The notes: a model not told the origin generated them from the sequence alone. Counted from the first letter of the stretch, positions 49,521-59,186 are shown. The stretch: DNA of 64,000 nucleotides from JAWWPY01 sp964412845 (GCA_964412845.1 CAYPQM010000001.1:56293-120292); one strand, 5' to 3'. Program-made: numbers and translations.

Positions 49521-51111
49521 GCCCGGCTCCCGCAGCGAACATGGCCGCCGCACCAAGCGTGACCCGGTGGCCTGGGGTATCGCGCTGGCCGCGGCCCTGC
49601 TCTCGGTGGCCGCCTACGTCGTCACCGTTGACCGCCACGGCGCCCTGCTCTACGTGGATTCCATCTCGCATCTGGAGATCGCCCGGCGGGTGATCAGCAG
49701 CACCAGTCCCGGGCTGGCCCAGCTCGGTTACGTCTGGCTGCCGCTGCCGCATCTGCTCATGCTGCCCCTGGTCTGGATCACGCCCCTGTACCAGAACGGT
49801 TTCGCCGGCAGCATCGTCTCGATGGCCGCTTTCGTGGCTACGGCGGTACTGATTTACAAGATCGTCTTCAGGCTCAGCGGCCGTAAGTTCGCCGGGGTCG
49901 TCGCCGCGGCCGTGTTCGCGCTGAACGTGAACATGCTGTACATGCAGAGCACGCCGATGACCGAAGCGCTGCTGTTCTGCATGCTGGCCGCGATGGTCTA
50001 CTGCGTTCAGCAGTGGGCCGACACGGACCGGTACCAGTACCTCTTGGCCGGCGGCATCGCGGCGCTGCTGGCCACGCTCACCCGGTATGAGAGCTGGCCC
50101 GTGCTGGCCTGCCTGCTGGCCGCGGTGGTCGTCATCGCCTGGCAGCGCAAGCACCCGGGGCTGACCGCGAAGCTCCGCCGGCTCAGCGCCCAGGACCGCT
50201 TCATCGCCTTCGCGGTGGTGGCGTTCGCCGGGATCGCGGCCTGGGTCATCTGGAACTGGGCCATCTTCGGCAACCCGCTGAACTTCCAGGACGGCACGTA
50301 CGCCAAACCGTCGAACTGGGTGTCCCACGGGGAGCCCGCCATCGGTAACTGGCTGATCGCGGCCAAGACGTACTGGTTCGCGATGGTGGACAACGAGACC
50401 TGGCCGGTGCTGCTGCTCGCCGCGGCCGGGCTGGCCTGCCTGATCGCCGGGCAGTGGCGGACCAGGCGTGGCCTGGCCCGCTCGCTGCCGGTGGCGTCGC
50501 TGCTGGTGATCGTGCCCTTCTTCATCGGTTCCCTGTACGCGGGCCAGCGGCCGCTGCACGTCCTGCAGATCAACAACGACCTCTACAACGTCCGGTTCGG
50601 GCTGATCATGCTCGTGCCGGCCGCCATCCTCGTCGGCTACCTGGTGGGGACGCTGCAGCGGCTGCGGCCGGCCATGTACGTGGCCGGCGGCCTGGTGCTG
50701 ATCCTGGCGGCCGGGCTGGGCGCCAGCCTGCTGCGGCAGGGCAACGTGGTCACCTACCAGGCGGCCCGATCGACGCTGACGTCAGTGCCGGTGGTCAAGC
50801 AGGACCCGGTGGTCGCGTACCTCAAGGCGCACTACACCGGCGGCCGGGTGCTGATGGAGTCGTTCGGCAACGAGAGCATCGCCTTCAGCGTTCCGTCCAG
50901 TGAGCTGGTCTATGAGGGCAGCTACCGCCAGTGGCTGCCCGCTCTGCGGGATCCGTCGGCCAATCACATCGACTGGATCATCGCGAGGTGCGGTCACTAT
51001 CCCTCGCCGGACAAGGTCTGCGCCGCGCTCGGCCGCCAGCAGCTCAGCCATTACTCGGCCGTATACCGCACCGCTGACGGCGACTACCGCGTCTACCAGC
51101 TCAGGAAGTGA
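49480..51111 (+). CDS. GT39/ArnT-like integral membrane glycosyltransferase
   Basis: ATG 49480 follows AAAGGAGGGG, the best ribosome site in the region. The 543-residue protein has 11-12 transmembrane helices. The first outer loop has TVDRHGALLYVDSISHLEIARR with the GT-C-type Asp, and TLTRYESWPVLA is a family-like segment. It would use the polyprenyl-phosphate sugar made by the preceding enzyme to glycosylate a protein or polymer outside the membrane. Confidence 0.8.
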   Translation: MAIDTLRRQQSPAKPGSRSEHGRRTKRDPVAWGIALAAALLSVAAYVVTVDRHGALLYVDSISHLEIARRVISSTSPGLAQLGYVWLPLPHLLMLPLVWITPLYQNGFAGSIVSMAAFVATAVLIYKIVFRLSGRKFAGVVAAAVFALNVNMLYMQSTPMTEALLFCMLAAMVYCVQQWADTDRYQYLLAGGIAALLATLTRYESWPVLACLLAAVVVIAWQRKHPGLTAKLRRLSAQDRFIAFAVVAFAGIAAWVIWNWAIFGNPLNFQDGTYAKPSNWVSHGEPAIGNWLIAAKTYWFAMVDNETWPVLLLAAAGLACLIAGQWRTRRGLARSLPVASLLVIVPFFIGSLYAGQRPLHVLQINNDLYNVRFGLIMLVPAAILVGYLVGTLQRLRPAMYVAGGLVLILAAGLGASLLRQGNVVTYQAARSTLTSVPVVKQDPVVAYLKAHYTGGRVLMESFGNESIAFSVPSSELVYEGSYRQWLPALRDPSANHIDWIIARCGHYPSPDKVCAALGRQQLSHYSAVYRTADGDYRVYQLRK

Positions 51112-52685
51112 GAACCGTGCCCTCTGCATACACCCGGGAGTCAGCCGCACGGCTGATGAGTTCCGGCCAGATGGTCACCGCCGCGACCGTGCTCCTGCTG
51201 GCCGGCGCGGCCGCCGTGCTGTTCGGGCCGGTCTTCCTGCTCAAGGCGGCCGTCGCGCTGGCCATCGCGTTCTACCTGGTTTTCGTGGGCCTCAAGTTCG
51301 TCGTCTGGTGGGCGGCGGCGCGGTCGGCGCCCCGCACGGACCATGTCCCTGACGCCGATGACCCGAGCCTGCCGCGGTACACGATCCTGGTGCCGCTCAT
51401 GGGCGAGGCCAACGTCATCGACCGGCTGGTGAAGGCGCTGTCCCGGCTCTGTTACCCGGCCGGGAAGCTGCAGATCCTGCTGCTGCTGGAGGCCTGCGAC
51501 CCGGACACCCAGGCCGCTGTGGCGGCCATCGACCTGCCGGGCTACTTCCAGGTGCTGATCGCCCCGGACGCCGGGCCGCGCACCAAGCCGAAAGCATGTA
51601 ACTACGGGTACGGGTACGCCACCGGCGAGATAGTGGTCATCTTCGACGCCGAGGACCGTCCCGAACCTGACCAGCTGCTCCGGGCGGTGGCCGGTTTCCG
51701 GGCCACCTCGGGCCAGCGCCCGCAAATCGGCTGCCTGCAGGCCCAGCTCGCGTTCTGGAACCCGCGCGGCAGCTGGATCAGCTCGTTCTACTGGGCCGAG
51801 TACGTGACCCACTTCCAGTGGGTGCTCGCGGGCCTGGCCCGGCTGGGCCTCATCCCGCCGCTGGGCGGGACCAGCAATCATTTTCAGCGCGAAGCGCTCG
51901 AAGCTGTCGCCCGGGCCAATGGCAGGTGGGAATTCACCGACGGCGCGGGCCATCCGGTCACCATGCGCGGGCCCTGGGACCCGTACAACGTCACCGAGGA
52001 CGCCGACCTGGCGTTCCGGCTGGCGCAGGCGGGCTACCGAATAGGGATGCTCCGCTCGACCACCTATGAGGAGGCGCCCGACACGGCCAGGACGGCGAAG
52101 AACCAGCGGAGCAGGTGGCTGCAGGGGTACGCGCAGACCGGCCTGGTGCACACTCGCCACCCGCTGCGGCTGATCCGGGACGTGGGGCCGCTGCGTTACC
52201 TGGCCTTCATCCTGTTCATGCTCGGCACGCCCGTGTCGCTGCTGCTCAACCCGCTGATGTGGAGCGTCACCCTGCTGTACGTCGTGTCCCGGCTGGACGG
52301 GCTCACCGCGGTGTCCTCGTTCATCGACGGGCTTTTCCCCGCACCCGTGTTCTACGCCGGCATCTTCGTGGCGCTGGCCGGCAACGGGGTGCTGTTCGTC
52401 CAGAAGATCATCACGCCGCTCCGGCAGCAGGAACGCGCGGAGCAGGCCCCGGCCGGCGCTGGGCAGCACCCGCTCGCCGGGTACCTGCACGAGCAGGAGT
52501 ACGGGCTCACCGCGCGGCTGCTGCTGACCCCCGTGTGGTGGGCGTTCACCTCCATCTCCGCGTTCCGGGCGCTGCGCAAGCTGCTCACCCGCTCCCAGCG
52601 ATCGAGCTGGGACAAGACACCGCACGGCCACGCCCTGGCCATGGAGATAGCGCTGGAGGGATCCGCCGCCGCCATCGCCGCCTAG
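51108..52685 (+). CDS. GT2 family processive glycosyltransferase (cellulose synthase-like)
   Basis: The 525-residue protein starts at GTG 51108 (GTGA overlap). It has two N-terminal helices, a GT-A domain with VPLMGEANVI, IFDAEDRP (DxD), TEDADLAFR (catalytic Asp region) and QRSRWLQGY (QxxRW), and three or four C-terminal helices. QxxRW marks processive polysaccharide synthases. With the two preceding genes it forms a likely exopolysaccharide or glycolipid assembly operon. Confidence 0.85.
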   Translation: MRTVPSAYTRESAARLMSSGQMVTAATVLLLAGAAAVLFGPVFLLKAAVALAIAFYLVFVGLKFVVWWAAARSAPRTDHVPDADDPSLPRYTILVPLMGEANVIDRLVKALSRLCYPAGKLQILLLLEACDPDTQAAVAAIDLPGYFQVLIAPDAGPRTKPKACNYGYGYATGEIVVIFDAEDRPEPDQLLRAVAGFRATSGQRPQIGCLQAQLAFWNPRGSWISSFYWAEYVTHFQWVLAGLARLGLIPPLGGTSNHFQREALEAVARANGRWEFTDGAGHPVTMRGPWDPYNVTEDADLAFRLAQAGYRIGMLRSTTYEEAPDTARTAKNQRSRWLQGYAQTGLVHTRHPLRLIRDVGPLRYLAFILFMLGTPVSLLLNPLMWSVTLLYVVSRLDGLTAVSSFIDGLFPAPVFYAGIFVALAGNGVLFVQKIITPLRQQERAEQAPAGAGQHPLAGYLHEQEYGLTARLLLTPVWWAFTSISAFRALRKLLTRSQRSSWDKTPHGHALAMEIALEGSAAAIAA

Positions 52686-52808
52686 CCATGTCTGCATCGC
52701 CAGGTGAATGACTCGAAGCTGGCCGGGTAGAGGAGGTGCCGCGCGGCCCGCTGCGGCCAGCGCAGCCGAAGCATCAGCCACGCAGCCGGACAAGGAACGG
52801 AGGCACCG

Positions 52809-53498
52809 ATGGAGCGCGCTCCGCGTGGCCCAGGGTTAGCTGGCCGGCTAGCTGGACTGCTAGGACTCGCGGCTGCGATCGTCGCCATCGTGGTCCTGGT
52901 CATCGTGCTGTCCGCGGTGCATCTGCTGCCGCAACTCCGCAATCCGTTCGGCGAGACCACCGTCGTGCGCAGCCAGCCAGTGCTGCTCAAGTCGATCACG
53001 GCACTGAGCCGGTACGAGGCGGCCAGCGGCTCGTTCCAGGTCGTGGTGAACCTGGACCGGAAGGCAGCGTTCCTGCCCGCGTTCGTGGAAGGCACCCAGA
53101 CGCTGTTCATCGGGCAGGGCAACGAGATCGCCTATGTTGACTTCGCCCAGCTGCGCAGCAAGGCGATTCAGGTGTCAGCGGATCGCCAGGCCGTCACCGT
53201 CAACCTGCCGCACGCGCAACTCGAGCCGGCCGTGCTCAACGTCAAGCAGTCCTATGTCTTCGCGCAGCAGCAGGGGCTGCTGAACCGGATCGGGAACTTC
53301 TTCTCCGGCAACCCGAACAGCCAGCATCAGGTCTACGTCATCGCGCAGCAGAAGATCGAGACGGCCGCCCGGCAGAGCCAGCTGCGGTCCGAGGCTGAGA
53401 AGAACACCAGCAGCATGCTCAACGGCATGCTGCGCTCCCTGGGATTCCAGCAGGTCACCGTGACGTTCGGGACGGCCGCTCCCGGCCAGGCGCAATGA
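52809..53498 (+). CDS. DUF4230 membrane-anchored protein
   Basis: The 229-residue protein has one transmembrane helix (residues 18-42) and an outside domain with the DUF4230 pattern VVRSQPVLLKSITALSRYEAASGSFQVVVNLD and the alpha-helical end. Function is unknown. It follows the glycosyltransferase operon by 123 bases and may be separate. Confidence 0.8.
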   Translation: MERAPRGPGLAGRLAGLLGLAAAIVAIVVLVIVLSAVHLLPQLRNPFGETTVVRSQPVLLKSITALSRYEAASGSFQVVVNLDRKAAFLPAFVEGTQTLFIGQGNEIAYVDFAQLRSKAIQVSADRQAVTVNLPHAQLEPAVLNVKQSYVFAQQQGLLNRIGNFFSGNPNSQHQVYVIAQQKIETAARQSQLRSEAEKNTSSMLNGMLRSLGFQQVTVTFGTAAPGQAQ

Positions 53499-53575
53499 GC
53501 TGAGCCAGGCCCCGGCCCGGCCGCCAGTCCAGCGGACAGGTTCAGCCGCGGCCGCAGGTGCGGTACAAGTGGTGC

Positions 53576-54409
53576 ATGGCCGTCACGCGCTATCTCGGTG
53601 CCGACCTCGCCTGGCGGGAGGACCGCCCCGGGCATCTGGCGAACGAGAGTGGCCTCGCCGTGATCGATCCGGCCGGGCAGGTCCTCGACGCTGGCTGGAC
53701 CCGCACCATGGCCGCCACCATCGCGTGGATCAACCAGGCGGCGGCCGGCCCCGGGGCGCTGCTGTTCGTCGACGCGCCGCTGGTGGTCACCAACACCGGC
53801 GGCCAGCGGCTGTGCGAGACGCAGGTGGGGCAGCGGTACGGCCGGTGGAAGGTCAGCGCCAACACGACCAACATCAACTCGCCGCGGCTGGCCGGGGTCA
53901 CGCTTCGCGGCCGGCTCGAATCCTTCGGCTGGAACTACTCCGACGGCGGTGACGGGCCACCGGCGGACGGGCGCTCCATGTCGGAGTGCTACCCCTACAC
54001 CACGCTGGTCGGGGCGCCGGAACTTGGTTATGACACCGAGCGGCCCCGGTACAAGCGCAGGCCGCCGCGGCTGCCAGTCGCCCGGTGGCGACCCGAGCGC
54101 GCCGCGGCCTGCGACGAACTGATCCGCCGGCTCGGCCAGCTCGCCACCGCCACCCCGCCGTTGCTGCTGGGCTCACATCCGGTCAGCCGGAAGCTGATCG
54201 AGGAGCCGTCACCGCTCGACGACACCGCCTACAAGCATCGCGAGGATCTCATCGACGCGCTGCTGTGCGCCTGGACCGCGGCCTTGTGGGCCCGGCACGG
54301 GCTGGCCCGCTGTCAGGTGCTGGGGCCTGCCGGTGCTCCCGGCAGCGCTCCCCCGGCCACCATCATCGCCCCCGCGCGCGACGAACAGCGGCCGCCCCCG
54401 CGGGGCTGA
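53576..54409 (+). CDS. DUF429 family protein (RNase H-like fold)
   Basis: From ATG 53576 the product has 277 residues. YLGADLAW at the start and FVDAPLVV near residue 63 are the acidic strands of the DUF429 fold, and ESYPYTTL-like ECYPYTTLVGAPELGY and HREDLIDALLCAWTA complete the signature. Predicted nuclease-like fold, function unknown. Confidence 0.8.
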   Translation: MAVTRYLGADLAWREDRPGHLANESGLAVIDPAGQVLDAGWTRTMAATIAWINQAAAGPGALLFVDAPLVVTNTGGQRLCETQVGQRYGRWKVSANTTNINSPRLAGVTLRGRLESFGWNYSDGGDGPPADGRSMSECYPYTTLVGAPELGYDTERPRYKRRPPRLPVARWRPERAAACDELIRRLGQLATATPPLLLGSHPVSRKLIEEPSPLDDTAYKHREDLIDALLCAWTAALWARHGLARCQVLGPAGAPGSAPPATIIAPARDEQRPPPRG

Positions 54410-54438
54410 AGCCAGGCGGCCAGCGCGCCACTGCGGTC

Positions 54439-55836
54439 TCACTCAGCGAGCACGGCGCAGAGCCGGGCCAGCGCGGTGGTGAAGGCATGGTCGGGTGGCC
54501 GCCCGTAGCCGATCACCAGGGCCGGCCGCTGCTGGCCCGGCCCGCTGTCCGGCACGCTGTAGTGCGCGAGCCCGTCGACCGCGAGCCCGTGCCGGGCGGC
54601 GCGGGCGATGACGTCGGCCTCGCTGCGGCGGCCGGTGAGTTCCACCAGGGCGTGCAACCCGGCGGCGATCCCGGTGACGCGGACCGCTGGCGCCTCCCGG
54701 CGCAGCGCGCTGACCAGCCGGTCGCGCCGCCGCCGGTAGGCGAGCCGGGCGTGCCGGATTTGCCGGTCGTAACCGCCGGACGTGATGAACTCCGCCAGCG
54801 TGAGCTGGTCGAGACTGCTGGTGAGCGCGCCGCCTGACCCGATCACCGCGACCACCTCGTCGACCAGGTGGGCAGGCAGCACCAGCCAGCCCAGGCGCAG
54901 CCCCGGCATCAGGCTCTTGCTGGTCGTGCCGGCGTAAATAAGGTGCTCGGGCGCGAGCGCCTGCATGGCGCCGACGGGCTGCCGGTCGTAGCGGAACTCT
55001 CCGTCGTAGTCGTCCTCGATCACCAGCCCCGCGGTCTCGATGGCCCACGCGGCGATCGCCCGGCGCCGCTGCGGCCGCAGGGTCACGCCCAGCGGGAACT
55101 GGTGCGCCGGCGTCAGCAGGACCACATCCGCCTGGCCCAGGCCGTCCGGCACGGCACCGCCCGCGTCAACCGGCAGCGACACCGGGCGCAGCCCCCGGGC
55201 CTCAGCGATCTGACGGTGGACTTGGTGGCCGCAGGCCTCTGTCGCGATGGTTGCCGCGCCACGTGCGCGCAGGGCCTGGCATACCGCGGCCAGCCCGTGG
55301 CTGAAACCGGCGCAGACCACCACCCGCTCGGGGCTGACCGTGACCCCCCTGACCCGCGCGAGGTAGTCCGCCAGGACCATCCGAAGCTGCGGCAGGCCGC
55401 GCGGGTCAGGGTAGCCGAGGACGTGGTCCGGGGCCGCGTAGAGAGCCCGGCGGGCGGCCGCCAGCCACGCCCGGCGCGGGAACGCGGACAGGTCAGGCAC
55501 GCCCGGGCGCAGGTCGTAGCGGGGATGCGGGACATCCGACGCGGGCGTCTCAGGCACTCCCCGGGCCGGCACCAGGTGCTGGGTGACCCAGGTGCCGGAG
55601 CCGGTGCGCGCCGCCAGCCAGCCCTCGGCGACGAGCTGACTGTAGGCGTCGGCGACCGTGTTGCGGGCGATCCCGAGGTCCGCCGCAAGAGCGCGTGATG
55701 ACGGCAGCCGGGTGCCGGGCGCCAGCCGGGCCGACTGGACCGCGTCCCGCAAGGCTGTCTCCAGCCCAGCCCGCACCCGGGGGCCGGCGAGGTCGAGGTG
55801 CAGGTCGATACCATGATTGGCCCATATTTCTGTCAT
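54439..55836 (-). CDS. MocR-type (GntR HTH + aminotransferase-like) regulator
   Basis: ATG 55836 gives 465 residues. The GntR helix-turn-helix is at about 20-75 (LPSSRALAADLGIARNTVADAYSQL) and a fold-type I aminotransferase-like domain covers 110-465, with the PLP lysine in AGTTSKSLMPGLRLGW. MocR/PdxR proteins sense PLP or its adducts. It is divergent from an AhpD-like gene with 47 bases between the starts, so it likely controls that gene. Confidence 0.88.
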   Translation of the reverse strand: MTEIWANHGIDLHLDLAGPRVRAGLETALRDAVQSARLAPGTRLPSSRALAADLGIARNTVADAYSQLVAEGWLAARTGSGTWVTQHLVPARGVPETPASDVPHPRYDLRPGVPDLSAFPRRAWLAAARRALYAAPDHVLGYPDPRGLPQLRMVLADYLARVRGVTVSPERVVVCAGFSHGLAAVCQALRARGAATIATEACGHQVHRQIAEARGLRPVSLPVDAGGAVPDGLGQADVVLLTPAHQFPLGVTLRPQRRRAIAAWAIETAGLVIEDDYDGEFRYDRQPVGAMQALAPEHLIYAGTTSKSLMPGLRLGWLVLPAHLVDEVVAVIGSGGALTSSLDQLTLAEFITSGGYDRQIRHARLAYRRRRDRLVSALRREAPAVRVTGIAAGLHALVELTGRRSEADVIARAARHGLAVDGLAHYSVPDSGPGQQRPALVIGYGRPPDHAFTTALARLCAVLAE

Positions 55837-55883
55837 CAATATGGATCTTATCCTGGGCCACTTGTGGCCGTAGCGTCATAGTC
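55837..55883. promoter_or_regulatory. Short divergent promoter between MocR and AhpD-like genes
   Basis: Only 47 bases separate the starts. GGGCCACTTGTGG and the mirrored TTGGCCCATA just inside the MocR gene give partial dyads typical of MocR sites. AAGATCC on one strand and TAGCGTCATAG near the other start may be promoter elements; exact boxes are not clear. Confidence 0.4.
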
Positions 55884-56375
55884 ATGACAGCAACCGGCAC
55901 CACACAGCAGATCCCCGTCCGCCTTGACTTCGACGCCGCCGCGCCCGGCTTCTCCCGGGCGATGGGCCACCTCGATCAGGCCGCCACCAAGGAACTTGAC
56001 CGGGTCGGCTTCGATCCCCGGCTGCGCGAGCTGGTCCGGATCCGTGCCTCGCAGTTGAACGGCTGCGCCTACTGCATCGACATGCACACGAAGGACGCCC
56101 GGGCGATCGGGGAAACCGAGCAGCGCATTTACGCCCTGCCGGCCTGGCCGGAGACGCCGTACTTCACCGGCCGGGAGCGTGCCGCCCTCGCGTTCACCGA
56201 GGCGGTGACGCTGCTGGCCGGCACCCATGTCCCGGATCAGGCCTACCAGGATGTGGCGGCGGAGTTCAGCGGGGCCGAGATCGCCGCCCTGATCTCGCTG
56301 ATCGTGGCCATCAACGCCTGGAACGCGATCAGCGTGAGCACCCGCGCCTGGCTCCCCGGCTCCTACCAGCCCTGA
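55884..56375 (+). CDS. AhpD/carboxymuconolactone decarboxylase-family protein
   Basis: The 163-residue protein has the alkylhydroperoxidase D motif LNGCAYCIDMHTKDAR (Cys-x2-Cys and His). Such proteins reduce peroxides through a disulfide relay. ATG 55884 directly follows the short divergent promoter shared with the MocR gene. Confidence 0.87.
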   Translation: MTATGTTQQIPVRLDFDAAAPGFSRAMGHLDQAATKELDRVGFDPRLRELVRIRASQLNGCAYCIDMHTKDARAIGETEQRIYALPAWPETPYFTGRERAALAFTEAVTLLAGTHVPDQAYQDVAAEFSGAEIAALISLIVAINAWNAISVSTRAWLPGSYQP

Positions 56376-56410
56376 CCGCGGCCCAGCCGGGCCTGGGTTA
56401 ACGTCATTGG

Positions 56411-57292
56411 ATGACTGCGGAGTTGTTCGACGGGTTCCGGCTCGAGCGGATCGATGTCGGGGCCGCCACGCTGCGGGTCAGGCACGGCGGTGCCGGGCCG
56501 CCTGTGCTGCTGCTGCATGGGCATCCGCGGACGCACGTGACCTGGCACCGGGTCGCGCCGCTGCTGGCCGGCAGCCATACCGTGGTCTGCCCTGATCTGC
56601 GTGGTTACGGAGAGTCGTCGAAGCCGCCGGCCAGCCCGGACCATGCGCCATATTCCAAGCGGGCGATGGCGGCCGACTGCCTGGCGCTCATGCGTGAACT
56701 CGGGCACGACCGGTTCGCCGTGGCCGGGCACGACCGGGGGGCCTACGTGGCGTTCCGGCTGGCGATGGATCACCCGGCGGCTGTCTCGCACCTGGCCGTT
56801 CTCGACAGCGTTCCGATCGGGGAAGCCCTCGACCGCTGCGACGCAACCTTCGCCACTGCGTGGTGGCACTGGTTCTTCCTGGGCAACCCGGCCGCGGAAG
56901 CCGACCGGGTCATCAACGCCGACCCGGACGCCTGGTACCACAGTGACGCGGCCCGGCCCCAGATGGGCGAGGCAGCCTGGGCCGACTATCACCGCGCCAT
57001 CCACGACCCGGCCACCGTCCGCGCCATGTGCGAGGACTACCGGGCCGGTCTCGGCATCGACCGGGCCCATGACGACGCCGATCTCGCCGCTGGACGCCGG
57101 GTCAGCTGCCCGGTGCTCATGCTCTGGGCCACCCGGGATGACATGGAGCAGCTCTACGGCGACCCGGTCGCGATCTGGCGGCGCTGGGCCGACGACGTGC
57201 GGGGCGCACCCATCGCCTCCGGCCATCACATGGCGGAGGATGCCCCCGATGAACTCGCGGCCGCGCTGGCCGGCTTCCTGCGCGCCGGCTAG
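56411..57292 (+). CDS. Alpha/beta hydrolase of the haloacetate dehalogenase group
   Basis: The 293-residue protein has the nucleophile Asp108 in AGHDRGAY, the oxyanion motif HGHPRTHVTWH and the base His in ASGHHMAEDAP. This Asp-type hydrolase pattern is shared by haloacetate dehalogenases and epoxide hydrolases. In fluoroacetate dehalogenase a second Arg four residues after the nucleophile binds the substrate carboxylate; here that position is Tyr112. Therefore fluoroacetate itself is a doubtful substrate. It starts 35 bases after the AhpD-like gene on the same strand. Confidence 0.8.
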   Translation: MTAELFDGFRLERIDVGAATLRVRHGGAGPPVLLLHGHPRTHVTWHRVAPLLAGSHTVVCPDLRGYGESSKPPASPDHAPYSKRAMAADCLALMRELGHDRFAVAGHDRGAYVAFRLAMDHPAAVSHLAVLDSVPIGEALDRCDATFATAWWHWFFLGNPAAEADRVINADPDAWYHSDAARPQMGEAAWADYHRAIHDPATVRAMCEDYRAGLGIDRAHDDADLAAGRRVSCPVLMLWATRDDMEQLYGDPVAIWRRWADDVRGAPIASGHHMAEDAPDELAAALAGFLRAG

Positions 57293-57346
57293 GGACACGC
57301 CCCAGTGGTCTTGCTCGGGGAGCGCCTCACCCAGGGGCGCGCCCGG

Positions 57347-58144
57347 TCAGACCCGCGCGGTGTCCTTGCGGAAGCGCCAGGCCGCGCCGCCGGCGAAGAT
57401 GGCCAGCCAGACGAGGACGTTGGCCAGCCAGGCCACATGGAACCTGCCGCCGGTCAGCGGGTCGTGCACGATCTGGTTGAGGCCATAGAGCGGGGTGTAC
57501 TGAGCGATCGTCTGGAGCACATGCGGGAACTGGCTCAGCGGGATGAACAGGCCGCCACCGAACGAGAACAGCAGCAGCGCGAAGGACAGGATCTGCATCA
57601 CGTTCTCGGTGGGCAGCAGGTAGCCCATGAACAGGCCGAACGCTGCGAACAGCAGCGAGCCGACCCAGACGCAGAGCCCGGTGACGAGCCACAGGTAGCC
57701 CGGCATCGACGGCTTGCCGGTGAGCGCCCCGACGGCATACACGGCCACCACCGAACCGAGCCCGAGCACCAGTGCGGTCAGCATCTTGATGGCGATGTAG
57801 GCCGCCGGCGACAGCGGCGTCAGGCGCAGCTGGCGGCTCCAGCCCGCCGCCCGCTCGATCGAGACCATCGCCCCGCCGCTGGTCGTGGCCAGGATGGCAC
57901 CGTAGAGCGCCATGCTGATCATGATGAACGCCGAGACGTTGCCGTGACCGGCCCGGTCGTTGGCGTACTGCTTGTTCAGGCCGAAGATCAGGAAGAACAC
58001 CACCGGCAGCACCATGGTGAACAGGACCGTGCGCCGGTTGCGCAGCAGGCGCCGGACCTCCAGCCGCAGGACGGTGATGTTGAAGCCACCCAGGCCCGGG
58101 GCCCGGCGGCCGGTCAGATCCGGCGTGGCAACCGACGTGCTCAT
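57347..58144 (-). CDS. ABC-2 type transporter permease (DrrB-like)
   Basis: The 265-residue protein has six transmembrane helices, including the ABC-2 membrane region FTMVLPVVFFLIFGLNKQ and the later PLYGLNQIVHDPLTGG. Its start overlaps the stop of the ATPase gene by 4 bases. Together they form a drug or lipid exporter of the daunorubicin-resistance type. Confidence 0.87.
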   Translation of the reverse strand: MSTSVATPDLTGRRAPGLGGFNITVLRLEVRRLLRNRRTVLFTMVLPVVFFLIFGLNKQYANDRAGHGNVSAFIMISMALYGAILATTSGGAMVSIERAAGWSRQLRLTPLSPAAYIAIKMLTALVLGLGSVVAVYAVGALTGKPSMPGYLWLVTGLCVWVGSLLFAAFGLFMGYLLPTENVMQILSFALLLFSFGGGLFIPLSQFPHVLQTIAQYTPLYGLNQIVHDPLTGGRFHVAWLANVLVWLAIFAGGAAWRFRKDTARV

Positions 58145-59112
58145 CGTGATTCTCCTGTGGTCTTCGTGGTGGTGTCGGCGTCATCGCTGGTCAGAGCGAT
58201 AAAGGCATCCTCGATGCCGCGGGTGGTGATCTCCAGGTCCCGCACTGGGGTGCTGGTCAGCAGGTACCTGGCCACTGCATCGCTGTCCGTGGCGTGCACG
58301 AGCACGGTGTCCCCGCGCACTTCAACGCTGTCCGCCCCGGCTATCCCGCGCAGGGTGGCTTCATCCGCGCCGGGCAGCGTGGCCCGCACCGTCCGGCCGG
58401 CCGCCAGCGCCTTGATCTCGGCCCCGGTACCGTCGGCGACGATCTGCCCCTGGCGCACCAGGATGATCCGGTCGGCGTAGTCGTCGGCCTCCTCCAGGTA
58501 ATGCGTCGCGAACAGGACGGTCCGCCCCTTGGCGGCGTCCTCCCTGATCGCCGCCCAGAAGCCGCGCCTGCCCTCGACGTCCATGCCGGTCGTGGGCTCG
58601 TCGAGGACCAGCAGCTCAGGGTCGGACAGCAAGGCCATGGCGAAGCGCAGCCGCTGCTGCTCACCGCCGGAGCACTTGCCGACCTTGCGATCCGCGATGG
58701 CCGTGATGCCCGCCCGCTTCAGCACCTCTGCCACCGGCCTGGACTGCGCGAACAGGCTCGCGGTGTACTGGGCCGTTTCAGCGACAGTGAGGTCTTTGAG
58801 CAGTCCGCCGGTCTGCATCACCGCGGAGACCAGGCCGCGTGCGATCGCTTGCCGCGGCTGCATGCCGAACACCGCGACCTCACCAGCCGTGGGGCGGGAC
58901 AGGCCCAGGATGATGTCAATGGTCGAGGTCTTGCCTGCGCCGTTGGGGCCAAGGAACGCGACGATCTCGCCGGGGGTGATATCCAGGTCGATGCCTCGAA
59001 CCGCCTGGACGGAGCCGAAGCTCTTGTGCACTCCGCGCAGGTCGACCGCCTGAGGGGTGCCGCTGCCCGCCGGGTCTCGCGGCCGGCCGTAGTCAACGTT
59101 TGTCACTGTCAT
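58141..59112 (-). CDS. ABC transporter ATP-binding protein (DrrA-like)
   Basis: From ATG 59112 the protein has 323 residues: Walker A FLGPNGAGKTS, signature KCSGGEQQRL, Walker B LLVLDEPTTGMD and the switch FATHYLEEAD. The C-terminal 80 residues are the DrrA-type extension. The start has no clear ribosome site and may be leaderless. It overlaps the half-site CTGTCATGGGCC that recurs in a palindrome upstream. Confidence 0.9.
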   Translation of the reverse strand: MTVTNVDYGRPRDPAGSGTPQAVDLRGVHKSFGSVQAVRGIDLDITPGEIVAFLGPNGAGKTSTIDIILGLSRPTAGEVAVFGMQPRQAIARGLVSAVMQTGGLLKDLTVAETAQYTASLFAQSRPVAEVLKRAGITAIADRKVGKCSGGEQQRLRFAMALLSDPELLVLDEPTTGMDVEGRRGFWAAIREDAAKGRTVLFATHYLEEADDYADRIILVRQGQIVADGTGAEIKALAAGRTVRATLPGADEATLRGIAGADSVEVRGDTVLVHATDSDAVARYLLTSTPVRDLEITTRGIEDAFIALTSDDADTTTKTTGESR

Positions 59113-59166
59113 GGGCCAATAGTCCCATCGGCGGCGGGTGCTTCCCGCGACGGCTGTCACGACATA

Positions 59167-59186
59167 CCCATGACAGCTGTCATGGG
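59167..59186. promoter_or_regulatory. Perfect 20-bp palindrome upstream of the ABC exporter
   Basis: CCCATGACAGCTGTCATGGG is fully symmetrical. Its right half extended (CTGTCATGGGCC, 59177-59188) is repeated exactly at 59106-59117 over the exporter start codon. A dimeric repressor of the TetR or MarR type is the natural candidate; none is encoded beside it. Confidence 0.65.
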
